In this document: in pieces, positions 18,362 through 30,340 of the stretch
Position numbering within the stretch: position 1 is the first letter of the stretch
Layout of the letters: every line of letters begins with the position of its first letter
NCBI GenBank assembly: GCA_949358305.1
Contig: OX442314.1
Location: 53,331,369-53,391,368, forward strand
Direction: 5' to 3'
DNA from: Strigamia acuminata
Taxonomy: Eukaryota > Arthropoda > Chilopoda > Geophilomorpha > Linotaeniidae
DNA length: 60,000 bases
Notes under the pieces: generated by a model
Seen by the model: the letters and a program-made list of their open reading frames with translations, nothing else
The model's database searches: none
Told to the model about the DNA's origin: nothing
Translations under genes and position numbers: made by a program

Positions 18362-21300
18362 TTAGAGGTAGTCTGGAGGTTTAATCCTCCCTCTGTCTCG
18401 AAGTGGATATTTCTTCAAGACAGCTTTCTTTTTAATTGTCTTGGGTTGATTTTCGCGCAGATCTTTATATCTTTGTTTTGTTTTCACTTTTTTCACCACT
18501 TCTCCCCCCTTTTTAGGAAACGACGCAACTTGTTCGTCTGTTTCCACAACTAAATTTTTTGGAAAAAGTGGCACATCAACTTGTGATTTCTGTTGCAAAG
18601 TTGCGCTCAATTCTTCATTAATATCTTCACTTTGTTTGACTTGCTGCTCGCTTGGAATTGCAAAATCTATTTCCTCATTATTTTCCGTGTTTGATGAACT
18701 TGGCGTTGTTTGTAATTCCTGTTGTTCTTGCGAAATTTGCGAATCTTGCAAATTTTGTGTTTGATCCAAAATTTGTGATTCTTCCGAATTTCCTTGATTT
18801 TGCGAATCGTCTAAATTTTGCATTTGACGCAAAGTTTGAGATTCTATTGAATTACTGCCTTGAATTTGTTCATTCTGCACGTTCTGCGAACTCTCTATAT
18901 TTGCAATTTCTTGCATTTCGGATGGTGATGGCTCGTCGAACAAAGTGTTAATAATTTTTCCTTCCGGGTTACTTTGTGTTTGGCCTTTTTCCCAAATTTC
19001 TTGATTAAATTCCGGGAAAAACGGCGTTAACTCGGACATGTGAATGGAACGCAAGATCTTATTATCTTTAAGTCGTCTTAATTTGACAGCTCCGCCCTGG
19101 TGAACTTTAATAATAACATATGGTCCACTTCTCTTGTCGGATAATTTCGCAGAAATTCCCTGTGACGCTTTTGACAAAGTGTGATCTTCTTTCCATACAA
19201 GGTCATTTGTTCGAAAATCTTGGAATTTCCCATCTAATTTATGGTTGTCCACACGCTCACGAAGGTCCATGATGTGTGCCATCATATGATGGTACGTGTC
19301 GCGAATGACCTTCTCTAATCGTTGGATGTAAATGTGTGGCTTATTTGGGTCAATTTTCAAAATTCCATCCAAAATTCGAGGATCCCACGGTATCCTAAAT
19401 TCTCTGCAACAATTCAAATATGCCGGCGAGTAATCACGGCCTGTTGTTGCTGTTGTGCGTATACTAAACGCTATCTCTCTTAGATATTCGTCCCAGCGCT
19501 TGTGGATCGATGTGTAGATTGACAAAATATATTTTAAATCTCTGTTGGTCCTTTCCACGGTGTTGGCTTGGGGATGATATGGTGATGTAAATCGCGGCAC
19601 GATTTTGAACTTTTTACAAAATTCATGATAAAGTCGTGCTTTAAATTGCGGTCCGTTATCCGATATGATTCGGAGCGGAAATCCCCAGCCCATGCATGTG
19701 TCATATAAACAGTCTGCTATATCTTGTGCCACCGGGTCTGCCAGCGGATAAAGTTCTGGCCAGCGAGTGGCTATATCCAGAATCACCAAAATATAGTTAT
19801 TTCCTGTTTCCGTTCTAGTTAACGGTCCTACTAAATCGATACTCAAACATTCAAATGGCGCATACGGGCCAATTTGAGCTGGTTCTACTCGTGTCCTTGT
19901 TCTGGGTTTACACGCTTGGCAGCGAGAACAATGTTTAATAAATCGAGCTGTATCTCGTTTCATCCCCTCCCACGTATACACTTGTCGCATTCGATAAAGT
20001 GTCCGTGCTATTCCACAGTGGCTCGCCAAAGGATGTCCGTGCATTTGCCACAGAACTCTAAATCTCAATGATCTCGGCACTACAATTTTAAGTGCTCTCG
20101 AATCCTCTGCCAAATCATCCGACATTGTTGGGTGATATTTGAGTAAAAGGTTTTCTTCTACAAGGTGTTTTGTTGCTAAAATCCGATATTTTTTTCTATG
20201 CAACGGAGTTTTCACGTATGTGGGAAATTGCTCAGTTTCAAGATAATGTCGCATGGCCTGACAGTGGCGGTCTTTGATCTGGTGATCAACGAGCTCTTCT
20301 CGTGTCGGCGGTGTGCAGTTTGCCTGTTCCGTCACTTTTGCAATAAATGCCGTGACCATCTCGTTTTCAGAAGTTGGCATGTACTGCCATTCTTTCTTTT
20401 CTTTTGGACTCTGTTCCAACTCTTCACTTGATGCGCTATACATCTGACACCAATACGATGCGACTTCTTCGTCTTCAGCCAATGGTCGTGGTAATTGGTT
20501 CCAATTTCCTACCACCCATTTGCGTGGCTCAGTTGGACAATATCGCAGATCGCCGTCAGCTTCTCCTGTGTCCTCCGCGTCGCAAATTATCTGAATTGGC
20601 GCCCTGGACAATGCGTCTGCCAAAGTGTTGGTTGTCCCTTTCAAATACTGAATTTGGAAATTGTAAGACATTAATTCCATCTGCCAACGGGCAAGACGGC
20701 CTGCTGGCTCTTCCAGTCTCATCAACCATTTCAGGGCCTCATGGTCAGTTTGTACGACAAAGCTCGTAAATTCGAGGTACGGCCTAAATTTTCGCAGTGC
20801 CCATATGACAGCTAAACACTCGAGGTCGGTGGCGCCGTAATTGAGTTCTGCTTGCTGCAGACATCGGCTGACATAGACGCATGGGGATTCTATCATCTGG
20901 CCGTCAATTTCCTTCATTTGCATTAAAGCAGCGCCTAAACCCTTTTTGCTTGCATCTGTTCTTACAATGAAAGGTTGATCTAAATTTGGCAGGTGCATTG
21001 TCTTTGCATCAGTTAATAACTTTTTTATTTCATCAAATGCAACTTGGTGCTCATTTTCCCATAGGAACTCTATTCCTTTCTTCAACAGTGGGCGTAGTGG
21101 TGCCGCTACAGTTGCCAAATCTTTTAAAAGACGGTGGAAAAAGTTGACCATTCCAAGGAATCTCTGGAGCTCAGTCAAATTCTTTGGCGCTGGAAATTCC
21201 GAGATTGCCGCTACTTTCGCGGGGTCTACACTTAATCCATTAATTCCTAATTTATATCCTAGGAATTTGAGTTCCTTCCTACAGAATTTGGACTTAGTCG

Positions 21301-23436
21301 GATTCACATGTAATCCGGCTTGCTGTAGTTTTCCCAATACTGAGTCCAAGTGCTTCATATGTTCAGCATATGTCTTTGATACGATCACTATATCGTCCAA
21401 GTAGGCCCAAGCATATTTCCTGAATGCTTCGCCTAATACCTTTTCAATCAATCGTTGAAATGTTGTTGGCGCGTTGACCAGCCCGAAGGGCATGACATTG
21501 AACATTAAACGACCCATGGGGCTCCAGAAAGCCGTTTTTGGGCGGTCTTCCGGTCTCAGGTCTATTTGCCAATATCCCTTCGTTAAGTCGATGGTCGACA
21601 CCCACTGGAATTCTCCTAATTCTCTTAAGATTTCCGTAATGGTCGGCATCTGTGGCGGGTCATAAAGGGTATGTTCGTTCAGCGCTCTGTAATCGATACA
21701 GAGGCGTGGCTCCGAACCTGGTCTCATTACCAGTACGATTCGCGTTGCGTAATCCCCTTCAGCTTCTGATACATAGCCTTTGTCGATCATCTCCTGGCAG
21801 AGGGTCCTTAAAATTTCGCGCTTCTGCGGGTTCCAAGATTTAAATGGAACTCGGATCGGTTTATCCGTGTCTAAGTTTATCGTATGTTGGAGCACGTGTG
21901 TTTTTCCAGGATTCTTGCTGAGTATCTTTTCATATTTCCTCAGCACATGCTCCAATTGTACTGCCTCAGTTAATTGCAGTTTTGCCTCTTCGATCATGTC
22001 ATGGACTCCATTTCCAACCTTCAACCTCGCCTCGAATGCACAAAAGCTACTTTCTTTTCTAAATGTTTTCAATGACGATTCGGGCTCTTCTTTCTTTTGC
22101 TCATATTTATCAAGAAGATACTGCGGTATGTAAGGTTGTGGTACATCTATTGTCGTGATGAAATTCCATTTACCGTTGAGTGGATTCGGCTGTATTTTCA
22201 TCCTCTTCATTGCGTCATTGCCGATTAACATGAACTTCATGTCGTGAGGCAACACTAAGAAATACTGCTGCATCATACCATGAGTCCATCTAATCATCAT
22301 CCTAATTGTTCCCATAGGTTGGACTTGTTTATCCGCTGTATTTACAGTCATGTTGGCTTTGAGAGGCCAAACTTGTTTTTCCAACCCCATCGCTTGAATC
22401 AGTGGCCAAGAAATACAACTGCGGTTGGCGCCGGAATCCAACATCGCGGCGATCGAACCTTGTTCTGTCTTGATGTCAATCGTCGTCATCCCTTCTAAAA
22501 CATCTTCTTCGGGGAGTAGAATGTTAAAGACTCTAATTCTTGGTCCTTCTGGCTCCAAAGTTGTTAATTCCTTTAGGAGTGGGTCCCAATCCACTGGTTC
22601 AACTGACGTATCGGTCATCCAAGCCGCTATAGATGGAGTTTCTTCATAGGTCTTTTTTACCTTCGTCCAAAAAATAGTCGCCTCATTTTCTTGTATCAAT
22701 TTTACATCTTTTAATGCTTCGGTCACTTTGACTGTGAAATACGATTTGTCAAATTCATTTGATCGATAAGCTTCTTGTATTACAGGTGGGCAGTCTTTTA
22801 TTTCTAGAGGTGGGAATCTCATTCCGACGAGTTGTCCACACTCCATGTCACAGATCATTTCACCTCTTTTTGGCATTGTGCCGATTGCTTCTGGTGGCGT
22901 GAGTATTATAGGAATAGTTGTATTTTTCAGTGGTCCATTATCGCCTAAACTGTCCGATTTTGATGAACACCCGGCTATTTCCGGTTTTGTTGAATACCCG
23001 GCTACTTCCGGTTTTGGTTCCGATGTTGCTTTTGGGGCTGGAAATTTCAATCCCACAACTTCGCCATCTTCGTAATCAACAACTATTGTTCCTCTTCCAC
23101 CTTCCAACGTTCCAATTACTTTTCGTGGTTTTTCAGTCAACTCCGATTGCAAATATTCTCCGGTTTTACTGTCCTTGATGAATCGTGATCCAGAAGGCGC
23201 TTCCACCGTAGGTTGAGTCTTCTGGATATTTTCAATCGAATTTTCTTGTTCCACAGCTGTTTTTAATATTAAGGAAGTCTCTATTACTTTTCCATCTATT
23301 GGTAGTGTTTCTATCAATTTTTCCGAGTTCTCTAGCACTTTTACAGATAGGGCTGTTGTTGGTTGGGCATTTTGCAGTTTTTCCGAATTTTTGGTCAGCG
23401 CGAGCTCTACTGCTTTTCCTGAGCCCGCGCGTTCAA
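18362..23436 (-). CDS. pol: Pol polyprotein of element A (protease, RT, RNase H, integrase)
   Basis: Read in the -1 frame relative to gag from the slippery site at 23443-23437; the frame is open across the gag stop, so no separate ATG is needed. Residue numbers count from position 23338. The protease motif LDSGA lies near 300. The reverse transcriptase follows, with WVSTIDLTKGYWQI, MPFGLVNAP and the catalytic YLDDIV. RNase H contains VRTDASKKGLGAAL and TDHEALKWL. The integrase has the HHCC zinc domain (HGHPLASHCG, CSRCQACK) and the DDE triad in LSIDLVGP, IISDNGPQF and NTVERTNRD. The long N-terminal extension carries a twice-repeated module (about 77-102 and 153-178) of the form IGT..GG...D.E.G..VG.KFP. 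The C-terminus is a Gln/Asn/Ser-rich tail. Domain order is Ty3/gypsy. All catalytic residues are present. Confidence 0.95.
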
Positions 23437-23443
23437 GTTTTTT
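23437..23443 (-). other. A_AAA_AAC -1 frameshift site of element A
   Basis: The gag frame reads ACA AAA AAC, the canonical X_XXY_YYZ heptamer, ten codons before the gag stop. The -1 frame is open from here into pol. Confidence 0.75.
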
Positions 23444-26400
23444 GTAAGGTTGTCTGATAAAGAATTAATGAGATGTTCCATTTCTTCTTTAGACAACATT
23501 CTCTTTGGTTGTTGACATTGCCGTACCCAGTGTCCAACTTGGCCACAATTATGACACGGTGCATTTTCCGGTGTCAATTTTGCTTGACTGGTCTTATTAC
23601 CATCTGTTGCGCCGCCTGGCGTAGAAGTCTGTCCCTTATTTTCACCTAATTGTGGAGTTTGTACTTCTATTTTTGAGTTGAAGTCGACAGAATACGGTTT
23701 GGTTGGAAAGGATGAATTTCCTTGTGTCTGTGGTTGCACAACCATTTGATGTGGCAACCTTGTTTGCATTTGCGGTTTGTATTTTGTTATCGCTGGATTG
23801 TTCCGTGTAAACAATACGCTTGCCGCGTCCATCAAAGTATTTAATTCATTTTCCGAGTAGTCTGTCAACATTATTTGTGTATCACCGACTGATTCGGTTA
23901 CTTCGGACGGGTCTTGTACCCATTTGACCGTTGGTCGCGTTGGTACTCGTGGTTGAGGATAAGGCGATGGTCCACTTTCTTGTTTTTTGGTGGGCCCTTC
24001 CTCCCGAGATACTAAAAATTGCGAGCGTGGACGCATCATTTTTGCACCGGATCTCGTATAGTCTGAGTGGTGTCGCTGCAAGTCATCCCGTGCTCTTTGC
24101 TCTTCCAGCGGGAGGTCTGATGCATATCTGTCATCAATATACATTTGATTGTTCCTTATAAACTCTTGTAATTTTTCGAAAGAGCTGGCCATTGGTGCAT
24201 CCACCATTCGTAATACCTTCTCGGAAAAAGGTGTCAGACCATTTCTGAATTTTCTATCTTCGTCGAAATCGCTGATGTGGTACGGGAGCTGAGCAATTAG
24301 ATCTTCTGTTCGTCTTAAGTAAGACCGAATGTCTTCGCCCAACATTTGTTTGTGGTTGTCCCAATACTTTATCATCATTGCATTGGACTCCCCGTATTCT
24401 TTCATAAATGCTTTTACAAATTCATTCCAGTGCGTGAATTTATTTTTTCGGAACCAATTCGTTGCTCCTCCAACCAACATTTTTGGTATCAACTTATGTA
24501 AAGCCACATCCGGGTCCATTTCGTGACTTGTCACCACATGCATTACTTCATCTAAAAACTGGGTTCCGATTTGCCATCCTCCATCAAACATGTCCGGATT
24601 AATGCGGTCCCACTTGATTTGGTGAGGTGAGCTGTAGTAATGTGTCCAATTATCAGTACAATATTTTAGAATAATCTTTCTTAAAACTTCCTCCATTTCC
24701 TGAGACTTTGAAGGAATTTGTGACAATTTTGAGTCAATCTGTCTCGCGATGATTTCTTCTAATTCTCTGGAACTAGTTGGTAATGCATTTAGTGGGGGCG
24801 GATCTCTATTATCCGAACGGGATTTCCCTCTATCCCATCTCTCGCCTCGTGGCCTTGAGTAGTTAGGCTCTTCACGATGAAATTGCTCAGAATGTGAGTA
24901 TTTCCTTTCATACTCGTGTTGTGATGGTGGTGGACTAGAACGTGACCTTCGTTGGTCTCGGTATGAGTCGTCTCGTCGCCTATTGGAATCTTCACGTCGC
25001 CTGTGTGAATCATCACGTTGCTCATGTGAATCTCTATTCGTATAGGATTCGTACCAATAGGAGCCCCTATTTTGTTGTGAATCCTGTTGGCGACCATGTT
25101 GTGGATTTGGGCTTTCTCTTGATATCGACTCATTTCGATTATACCAGCTTTGTCCTACTGGACCATAATCACCTTGTCTACGAGTCTCGTCTCTGAAGCG
25201 GGCGTCACTTTGCTGGCGCGGTTCGTCTTGATAACACGATATATTTCGCATGTCTGTGTCATTATGCGCTCGTGTTTCATTTGCAAATCGTACTTCACTG
25301 CGCGGACGGGCTTCTTGACGGTAATACGACTCATTTCGTAGATTTGTGTTTTCTGGTTGTTGGACATTGTAACTGGATCGAGTCTCACTCAACTGTTGAG
25401 TGCTTCTATTGTAATTTTCGCCTGAATGTTGCGAATATTTTCCTTGTAGATAGTCGTCATAGTTTCTTATTTTCGTATAACTGGCTTGTCCAGTTGCTTC
25501 ATCTTGCCCGGTTGCAGCATCTTGACTACTGCTTTTATCTTGCTCCGGAACTTCTTGATCATGTTGGAATTTTTGTTTTTCACTTTCGCGACTCAATTCG
25601 CGTTGACTATCTACTTGTTGTTTTTTCTGTGTTTCCCGCAATCTTCGTCGATCCTCTCGTTCGTTGGCTTCGGCTAACTGTTCAACCGCTTCCATGAATG
25701 TGTATGACCTTCGATAGGCGGGGTTCTCGTCATCTCGAGCGTCTTCAAGGTATTCTCCCAAGGCTTTGCCTCCACACGCGCCTTTTGTTGCAGGGTTACT
25801 GACTTTTTCAGTTTCCATTGGAGTTTGGCGATCTCTGCCATCAGAATCCATTTTTCTGCGTGCTGTCTGCCACTTTTGAAATTCATCCGGATCCACTCCT
25901 GTTACTGCACCTTGTTTTTTAATTGGTCCAGCAGGTTGGTCTGTTGCACGCTGACGATTTCTCTGTGCAATCATGTCCAGCACGTCTGGATTTTTTGCTG
26001 GTGAAACTGATGCTCTTTTAGCATCTCTTCTTTCATCCATATCACCTCTCCTTTTTAAAGGATTTGCGGACGAGCCTGGTGATAAATTGACCACTTCCGG
26101 CTGGTGTGGTGGAATGTTCGTTGGTCTGGCGTACTGGCATTGTGCAAGATATTTGAGCTCCTCATTTTCTTGGCGGACTCTTTCCGCTGCTTCTTGCGCT
26201 TCAAGAGCGTTCTGTCGAAGGTAGTGGATCTCCTTGCTTTCTGCTGTTTCCGCTGCCTGTTGTGCTGCAATTAATGCTAAACGTTCCGCTTCCACGCGGA
26301 CTCTTTCCGCTGCAATCCTCTGTCTTTCGGCTTGCATAGCTGTTCGATCAGCCGCTATTTCCGCTAGACGTTTCTCCTGCAAGTCTCGATACTCGTTCGC

Positions 26401-26980
26401 CAAACGTATTTTTTCCTGTTCGATACGTTGATTTTCGGCACGTATCGCATCTCGATTTGCCAATTCCTGCGCTTTACGTCTATCACGTAATTCTTGACGT
26501 TCCGTTGCTAGGCGGATTCTCTCAGTTTCCATTCTGTCTTTTTCAGCTTGAATTTCTCTGTCCGACTGGTCCTTTTTGGCACGAATTTCGTCTTCCGTCG
26601 CCTGTTTGGCCAATTCTGCCTCGTACTTCGCTTGGCGCGCTTGGCGTTCTTCCATTTTTAGACGTCTCACCATCTCGTACTCTTCCTGATGGAAATCTTG
26701 TAGCTGTCGGGTGCTGTCTTTCATCGCCTTTGTGATGTTTGCAACGTCTTCATCGGAAAGTGTAACGCCTTCTGCGTACTGACGCTGTCGCTCTGCCAAT
26801 CGATCTGCATTTTCTTGCATTAGGTCGGCGATACGTTGGCGCACTCGTGACAATTTGTGTCGGGTCGGGGAATTTTCGCCCGAAGTTTCCGCGTCGTCTC
26901 GCGCTCTTTGCTTGGCCGCGGTGTGATAATGTTTTATCAACTTCCCTCGTTTGTGAGCGACGGCGATCACTTGCTCCAAC

Positions 26981-26985
26981 GACAT
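26981..26985. repeat. 5-bp target duplication of element C, left copy
   Basis: GACAT, repeated at 31500-31504 on the other side of element C. Confidence 0.9.
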
Positions 26986-27119
26986 TGTTGTGTTTATTAA
27001 AGACGGACAACGATGTGTATAGTACGCGTGTCGTTTATTCAATGCCGGCAAGGTCGTCCTGACGTAATCAGGTACATGTGACCTTGCCGGATAACTGTCG
27101 CCACCTAGCGACCACCACA
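26986..27119 (-). repeat. 3' LTR of element C
   Basis: TGTTGTG...CCACCACA, 134 bp, same as 31366-31499. A purine-rich tract (GGGGAGAGGGAGG on the minus strand, 27120-27132) directly precedes it. Confidence 0.95.
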
Positions 27120-27262
27120 CCTCCCTCTCCCCAAAGGGGTAATACATAAAGGCAAAGAGCCCACTCAATACAACTCAAATTCGACAGCATAATTAAAACT
27201 CCAATAAACACTAAATGAGAACAACATAAAAATGATTCAATAATCTCGACACACACACGCCA

Positions 27263-30200
27263 TCACTGGCCCATTGTCTCTATCAGTCTTTGAGTCTTTT
27301 TGATGACCCGCCCATATCTCGTAGTAACCACTGGATTAGTCGGTCCCGGTTGTCCGCCATCTCCTTCCTTCCCCGTCCTCTCGACAACTGTGGTCGTCTC
27401 TGATCCTACCGTCCTCGGCTCTACGTCCCCCTGGTCGCCGATCTCCTCACTCTGGGTCGGCTGTGGTGGCTCCACCATCCTCGGGACCAAATGGCTCGAA
27501 TTTCTGCGCACCGTGCCACGCGGCGTCTCCACGAGGTACGACCTCGGAGTTCCCGCGGGCCCCATAATCTCGCCAGACACTTTACTGTTGGTAATCCATA
27601 CTTCCTCTCCCTCCTTCAAATCACGACGCTGGGTCGCGCGATGTCGTCTGTCATAGTCGGCGCTCCGCCGCTCCTTCTCCGCCTCGTCGCGCCTCCTAAA
27701 TTCGCGGTGGTCCGGCACCTTTGGCTGCAACCTTGCTGGCAAAATCGGGAGACCTGTCCTCAACCGTCTCGACATTAACAGCTGCGCCGGGCTAAACCCC
27801 GTCGGTCCCGGAGTGTTGCGATAACACAAAAGCGCCCTATGTACGTTATCATTCTTTTCGAGCATCTTTTTTACCGTCGCCACAAAGCGTTCCGCTTCTC
27901 CATTGCTTTGATGGTAATGTGGGCTACTCGTAATGACCCGGAAATCGTTCTCGCTGGCATACTTCGCAAACTCTATCGACATAAATTGTGTGCCCGAATC
28001 ACTCACGATCTCCTCCGGAAAACCGTGCCTCGCAAAAACCGACTCCATGCGGTCAATTACCGCCGCTGACGTAATTCGCTCCAGTCGCTCCACCTCCACG
28101 AACCTCGAGTAGTAGTCCACCATCAACAGGTAATTCGCGTTTCGCCAAAAAAAAATATCGGTGCCGACCTTCTGCCACGGTCGCAGCGGCGTCTCGGTCG
28201 CCAACATCGGCTCCCGAGGCGGGATCTGATGCCGCTGACAAACCCGGCACTCGCCCACGACCTGAACCAACTGTTGACCAAGTCCCGGCCACCACACCGA
28301 CTGTCTCGCGCGCGCCCTGCACCGGCCTATTCCTTGGTGGCCCTCGTGAATTTTTGCCACAATCTCAGCTCTCAATCCCCTGGGAATAAAGATTCTCTCG
28401 TTCTTCAAAATCAAGCCTTTACCGATCGTCAAATTCCCCTGATCACGCCAAAAAACACTCATTGACGTCGGGAGCCTCCGCTTATCTGGCCACCCTTCCC
28501 GTATGTACTTCATCAAGAGTCGGCTCTCCTCGTCCTCTTCCACAGCCTTCCGAATCTGTTCCAATCTAGCACTCGACGCCGGGAGTCCCGCCACCACCAC
28601 CTCGACCTGAGCCTCGGCAGCCCGAACCAACTCTCCCATCCCCGTCGGCTTCCCCACCGGTGCCCGTGACAACGTATCGGCAATGATCAACTGTCGCCCC
28701 GGAACGTGCGATATTGTAAAACGGAACCACATGAGCCGCATCCTAAACCGCTGAATCCTAACGGGCATCGCGTCCAAACTCTTGTTGCCCAGTAGTGGCA
28801 CCAATGGCTTATGGTCCGTATGGACGTGAAAATCCCGTCCCGTGAGATATTTCGCGAACTTCTCGCACGCCCATGTCACGGCAAGCGCCTCTTTCTCAAT
28901 CTGGGCATACCGCTGTTCAGTCTCTGTCATCATCGACGACGCATACGCAATTGGACGCAAATTCCCTCCTTCCGTCCGCTGCAAGAGCACCGCCCCCAAG
29001 CCGAACGAAGACGCGTCCGCCGACACAATAACCTCGGCTCCCAAATCGTAGTGAGCCAACTCTACGTCCCTCGACAATGCCTCTTTGATAACCCTGAATG
29101 CCTCCTCTTGTGGCTGGCCCCAACACCACAGGAACTTTTTCTCGTCCTTCAACAATTCCGAGATCGGTCGTATCTTTTCCGACAAATGAGGTACGAACTT
29201 CCCCAAATGATTAACTAGGCCCATTAGCCGACGCACCCCCGATACTGACTCTGGCGGCCCCATACCGACAATCGCCGCCACCTTCTCCGGATCCGGCCGC
29301 ACGCCATGCTCGCCAATATACACACCCAAAAATCTAATACTGGCTCTACAAAACTCACACTTGTCCCTGTTTAACCGAACGCCCGCTTCCCTCAGTCTCC
29401 GCAACACCACCGAAAGTCGTGCGTCGTGTTCCTGTCGCGTGCGCCCATGTACCAAGATGTCATCTATTTGGCACTCACATCCCTCGCACCCTTCCAAAAT
29501 TAAATTCATGCGCTGTTGAAAATATTCGGGCGCCGACGTTATTCCGAACGGCAATCTATTAAAACAAAACCTCCCGAACGGCGTTATGAATGTTGTCAAC
29601 AGTCGGCTCCTCTCCGACAGCGCCACCTGCCAAAACCCGTGAAATGCGTCGAGCTTTGTGAAATACTTTGACCCCGCAATCGACGCCAACGTAGTATCGA
29701 CGTCGGGCATTACGGTTCTCGGCCTCCGCACGCCACGATTCAGCGGAATCAAATCCACGCAGATCCGAATGCCTCGCTCTCCCTTCTCGTCGGGCTTTCC
29801 CTTCTCGGCCGTAACCATACCCGCGCACCACTCCGTTGGGCCGTCCACTCGACTAATTACGCCCTGCTCCAGCATTGAATCTAGTTGTTTTTTCACCCGC
29901 GGCAACAGCGGAATCGGGACCCGCCTCGGCACTGAAATAGAAAATGGTCTTGTATTCGGTTCCAACTCAATGTCATATTCGCCCTGCATAAGTCCGATGC
30001 CCTCAAACATCTCAGGATAATCGACCAAATACCGGCGGTCCTCCTCCGTCACCTCCGACATACTTCCGATAAATTTCACCAAACCCAGTCGCACACTCGC
30101 ATCTCGGCTCAACAGCGGCTCACTCAATCCGTCCACCACATACGTCCACTCGCACACCGCCATCTTCTCGTAGTGGATCTTGGCCAAGAACATGCCCACC

Positions 30201-30340
30201 ACCGTCAATCGGCTCGACCCCGCGTGAAATAGTCCCTGGTCCGGCGGTTCCAGCAGCTTTGGTCGCCACTCGCTTGACGAAGGGATTGCCGTAACGTCCG
30301 CTCCCGTATCCACCTTAAAACGAACAAGTTCTTTTTTCAA
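27263..30340 (-). CDS. pol: Pol polyprotein of element C
   Basis: 1025 codons. The protease motif VDTGAD lies at the very N-terminus (about residue 10). The RT has KYFTKLDAFHGFWQV, LPFGITSAP and the catalytic QIDDIL. RNase H has SADASSFGLGAVLL and TDHKPLVPL. The integrase has a zinc domain (HEGHQGIGRCR, CRVCQRHQ) and a DDE core (VGTDIF, IVSDSGTQF, NGEAERF). The frame begins within the gag 3' end and is +1 relative to gag; there is no ATG at the start (first codon TTG), so expression needs a frameshift in the overlap at 30315-30350, where an A6 run lies. All catalytic residues are present. Confidence 0.95.
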   Translation of the reverse strand: MKKELVRFKVDTGADVTAIPSSSEWRPKLLEPPDQGLFHAGSSRLTVVGMFLAKIHYEKMAVCEWTYVVDGLSEPLLSRDASVRLGLVKFIGSMSEVTEEDRRYLVDYPEMFEGIGLMQGEYDIELEPNTRPFSISVPRRVPIPLLPRVKKQLDSMLEQGVISRVDGPTEWCAGMVTAEKGKPDEKGERGIRICVDLIPLNRGVRRPRTVMPDVDTTLASIAGSKYFTKLDAFHGFWQVALSERSRLLTTFITPFGRFCFNRLPFGITSAPEYFQQRMNLILEGCEGCECQIDDILVHGRTRQEHDARLSVVLRRLREAGVRLNRDKCEFCRASIRFLGVYIGEHGVRPDPEKVAAIVGMGPPESVSGVRRLMGLVNHLGKFVPHLSEKIRPISELLKDEKKFLWCWGQPQEEAFRVIKEALSRDVELAHYDLGAEVIVSADASSFGLGAVLLQRTEGGNLRPIAYASSMMTETEQRYAQIEKEALAVTWACEKFAKYLTGRDFHVHTDHKPLVPLLGNKSLDAMPVRIQRFRMRLMWFRFTISHVPGRQLIIADTLSRAPVGKPTGMGELVRAAEAQVEVVVAGLPASSARLEQIRKAVEEDEESRLLMKYIREGWPDKRRLPTSMSVFWRDQGNLTIGKGLILKNERIFIPRGLRAEIVAKIHEGHQGIGRCRARARQSVWWPGLGQQLVQVVGECRVCQRHQIPPREPMLATETPLRPWQKVGTDIFFWRNANYLLMVDYYSRFVEVERLERITSAAVIDRMESVFARHGFPEEIVSDSGTQFMSIEFAKYASENDFRVITSSPHYHQSNGEAERFVATVKKMLEKNDNVHRALLCYRNTPGPTGFSPAQLLMSRRLRTGLPILPARLQPKVPDHREFRRRDEAEKERRSADYDRRHRATQRRDLKEGEEVWITNSKVSGEIMGPAGTPRSYLVETPRGTVRRNSSHLVPRMVEPPQPTQSEEIGDQGDVEPRTVGSETTTVVERTGKEGDGGQPGPTNPVVTTRYGRVIKKTQRLIETMGQ

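Larger units (their letters stand above)
23407..26985 (-). pseudogene. gag: Gag of element A, main part (split from its N-terminus by element C)
   Basis: About 1192 residues from the ATG at 26985. A long charged coiled-coil segment (about residues 100-290) rich in Ala, Glu and Arg (AERQRIAAERVRVEAERLAL) comes first, followed by a Gln/Arg/Ser/Asp-rich region. Then comes a capsid-like block (MFDGGWQIGTQFLDEV, NWFRKNKFTHWNEFVKAFMKEY) and a CX2CX4HX4C zinc knuckle (CHNCGQVGHWVRQC) near the end. The first about 98 residues lie at 31798-31500 beyond element C. With one copy of the 5-bp duplication removed the whole gag is 1291 codons in a single frame. The upstream codons now in frame from 27168 derive from the element C LTR and are not native. 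Confidence 0.85.

Noticed and set aside
27068-27168. Extended N-terminus of the element A gag frame
   Set aside because: These codons come from the LTR and end region of element C reading into gag by chance.
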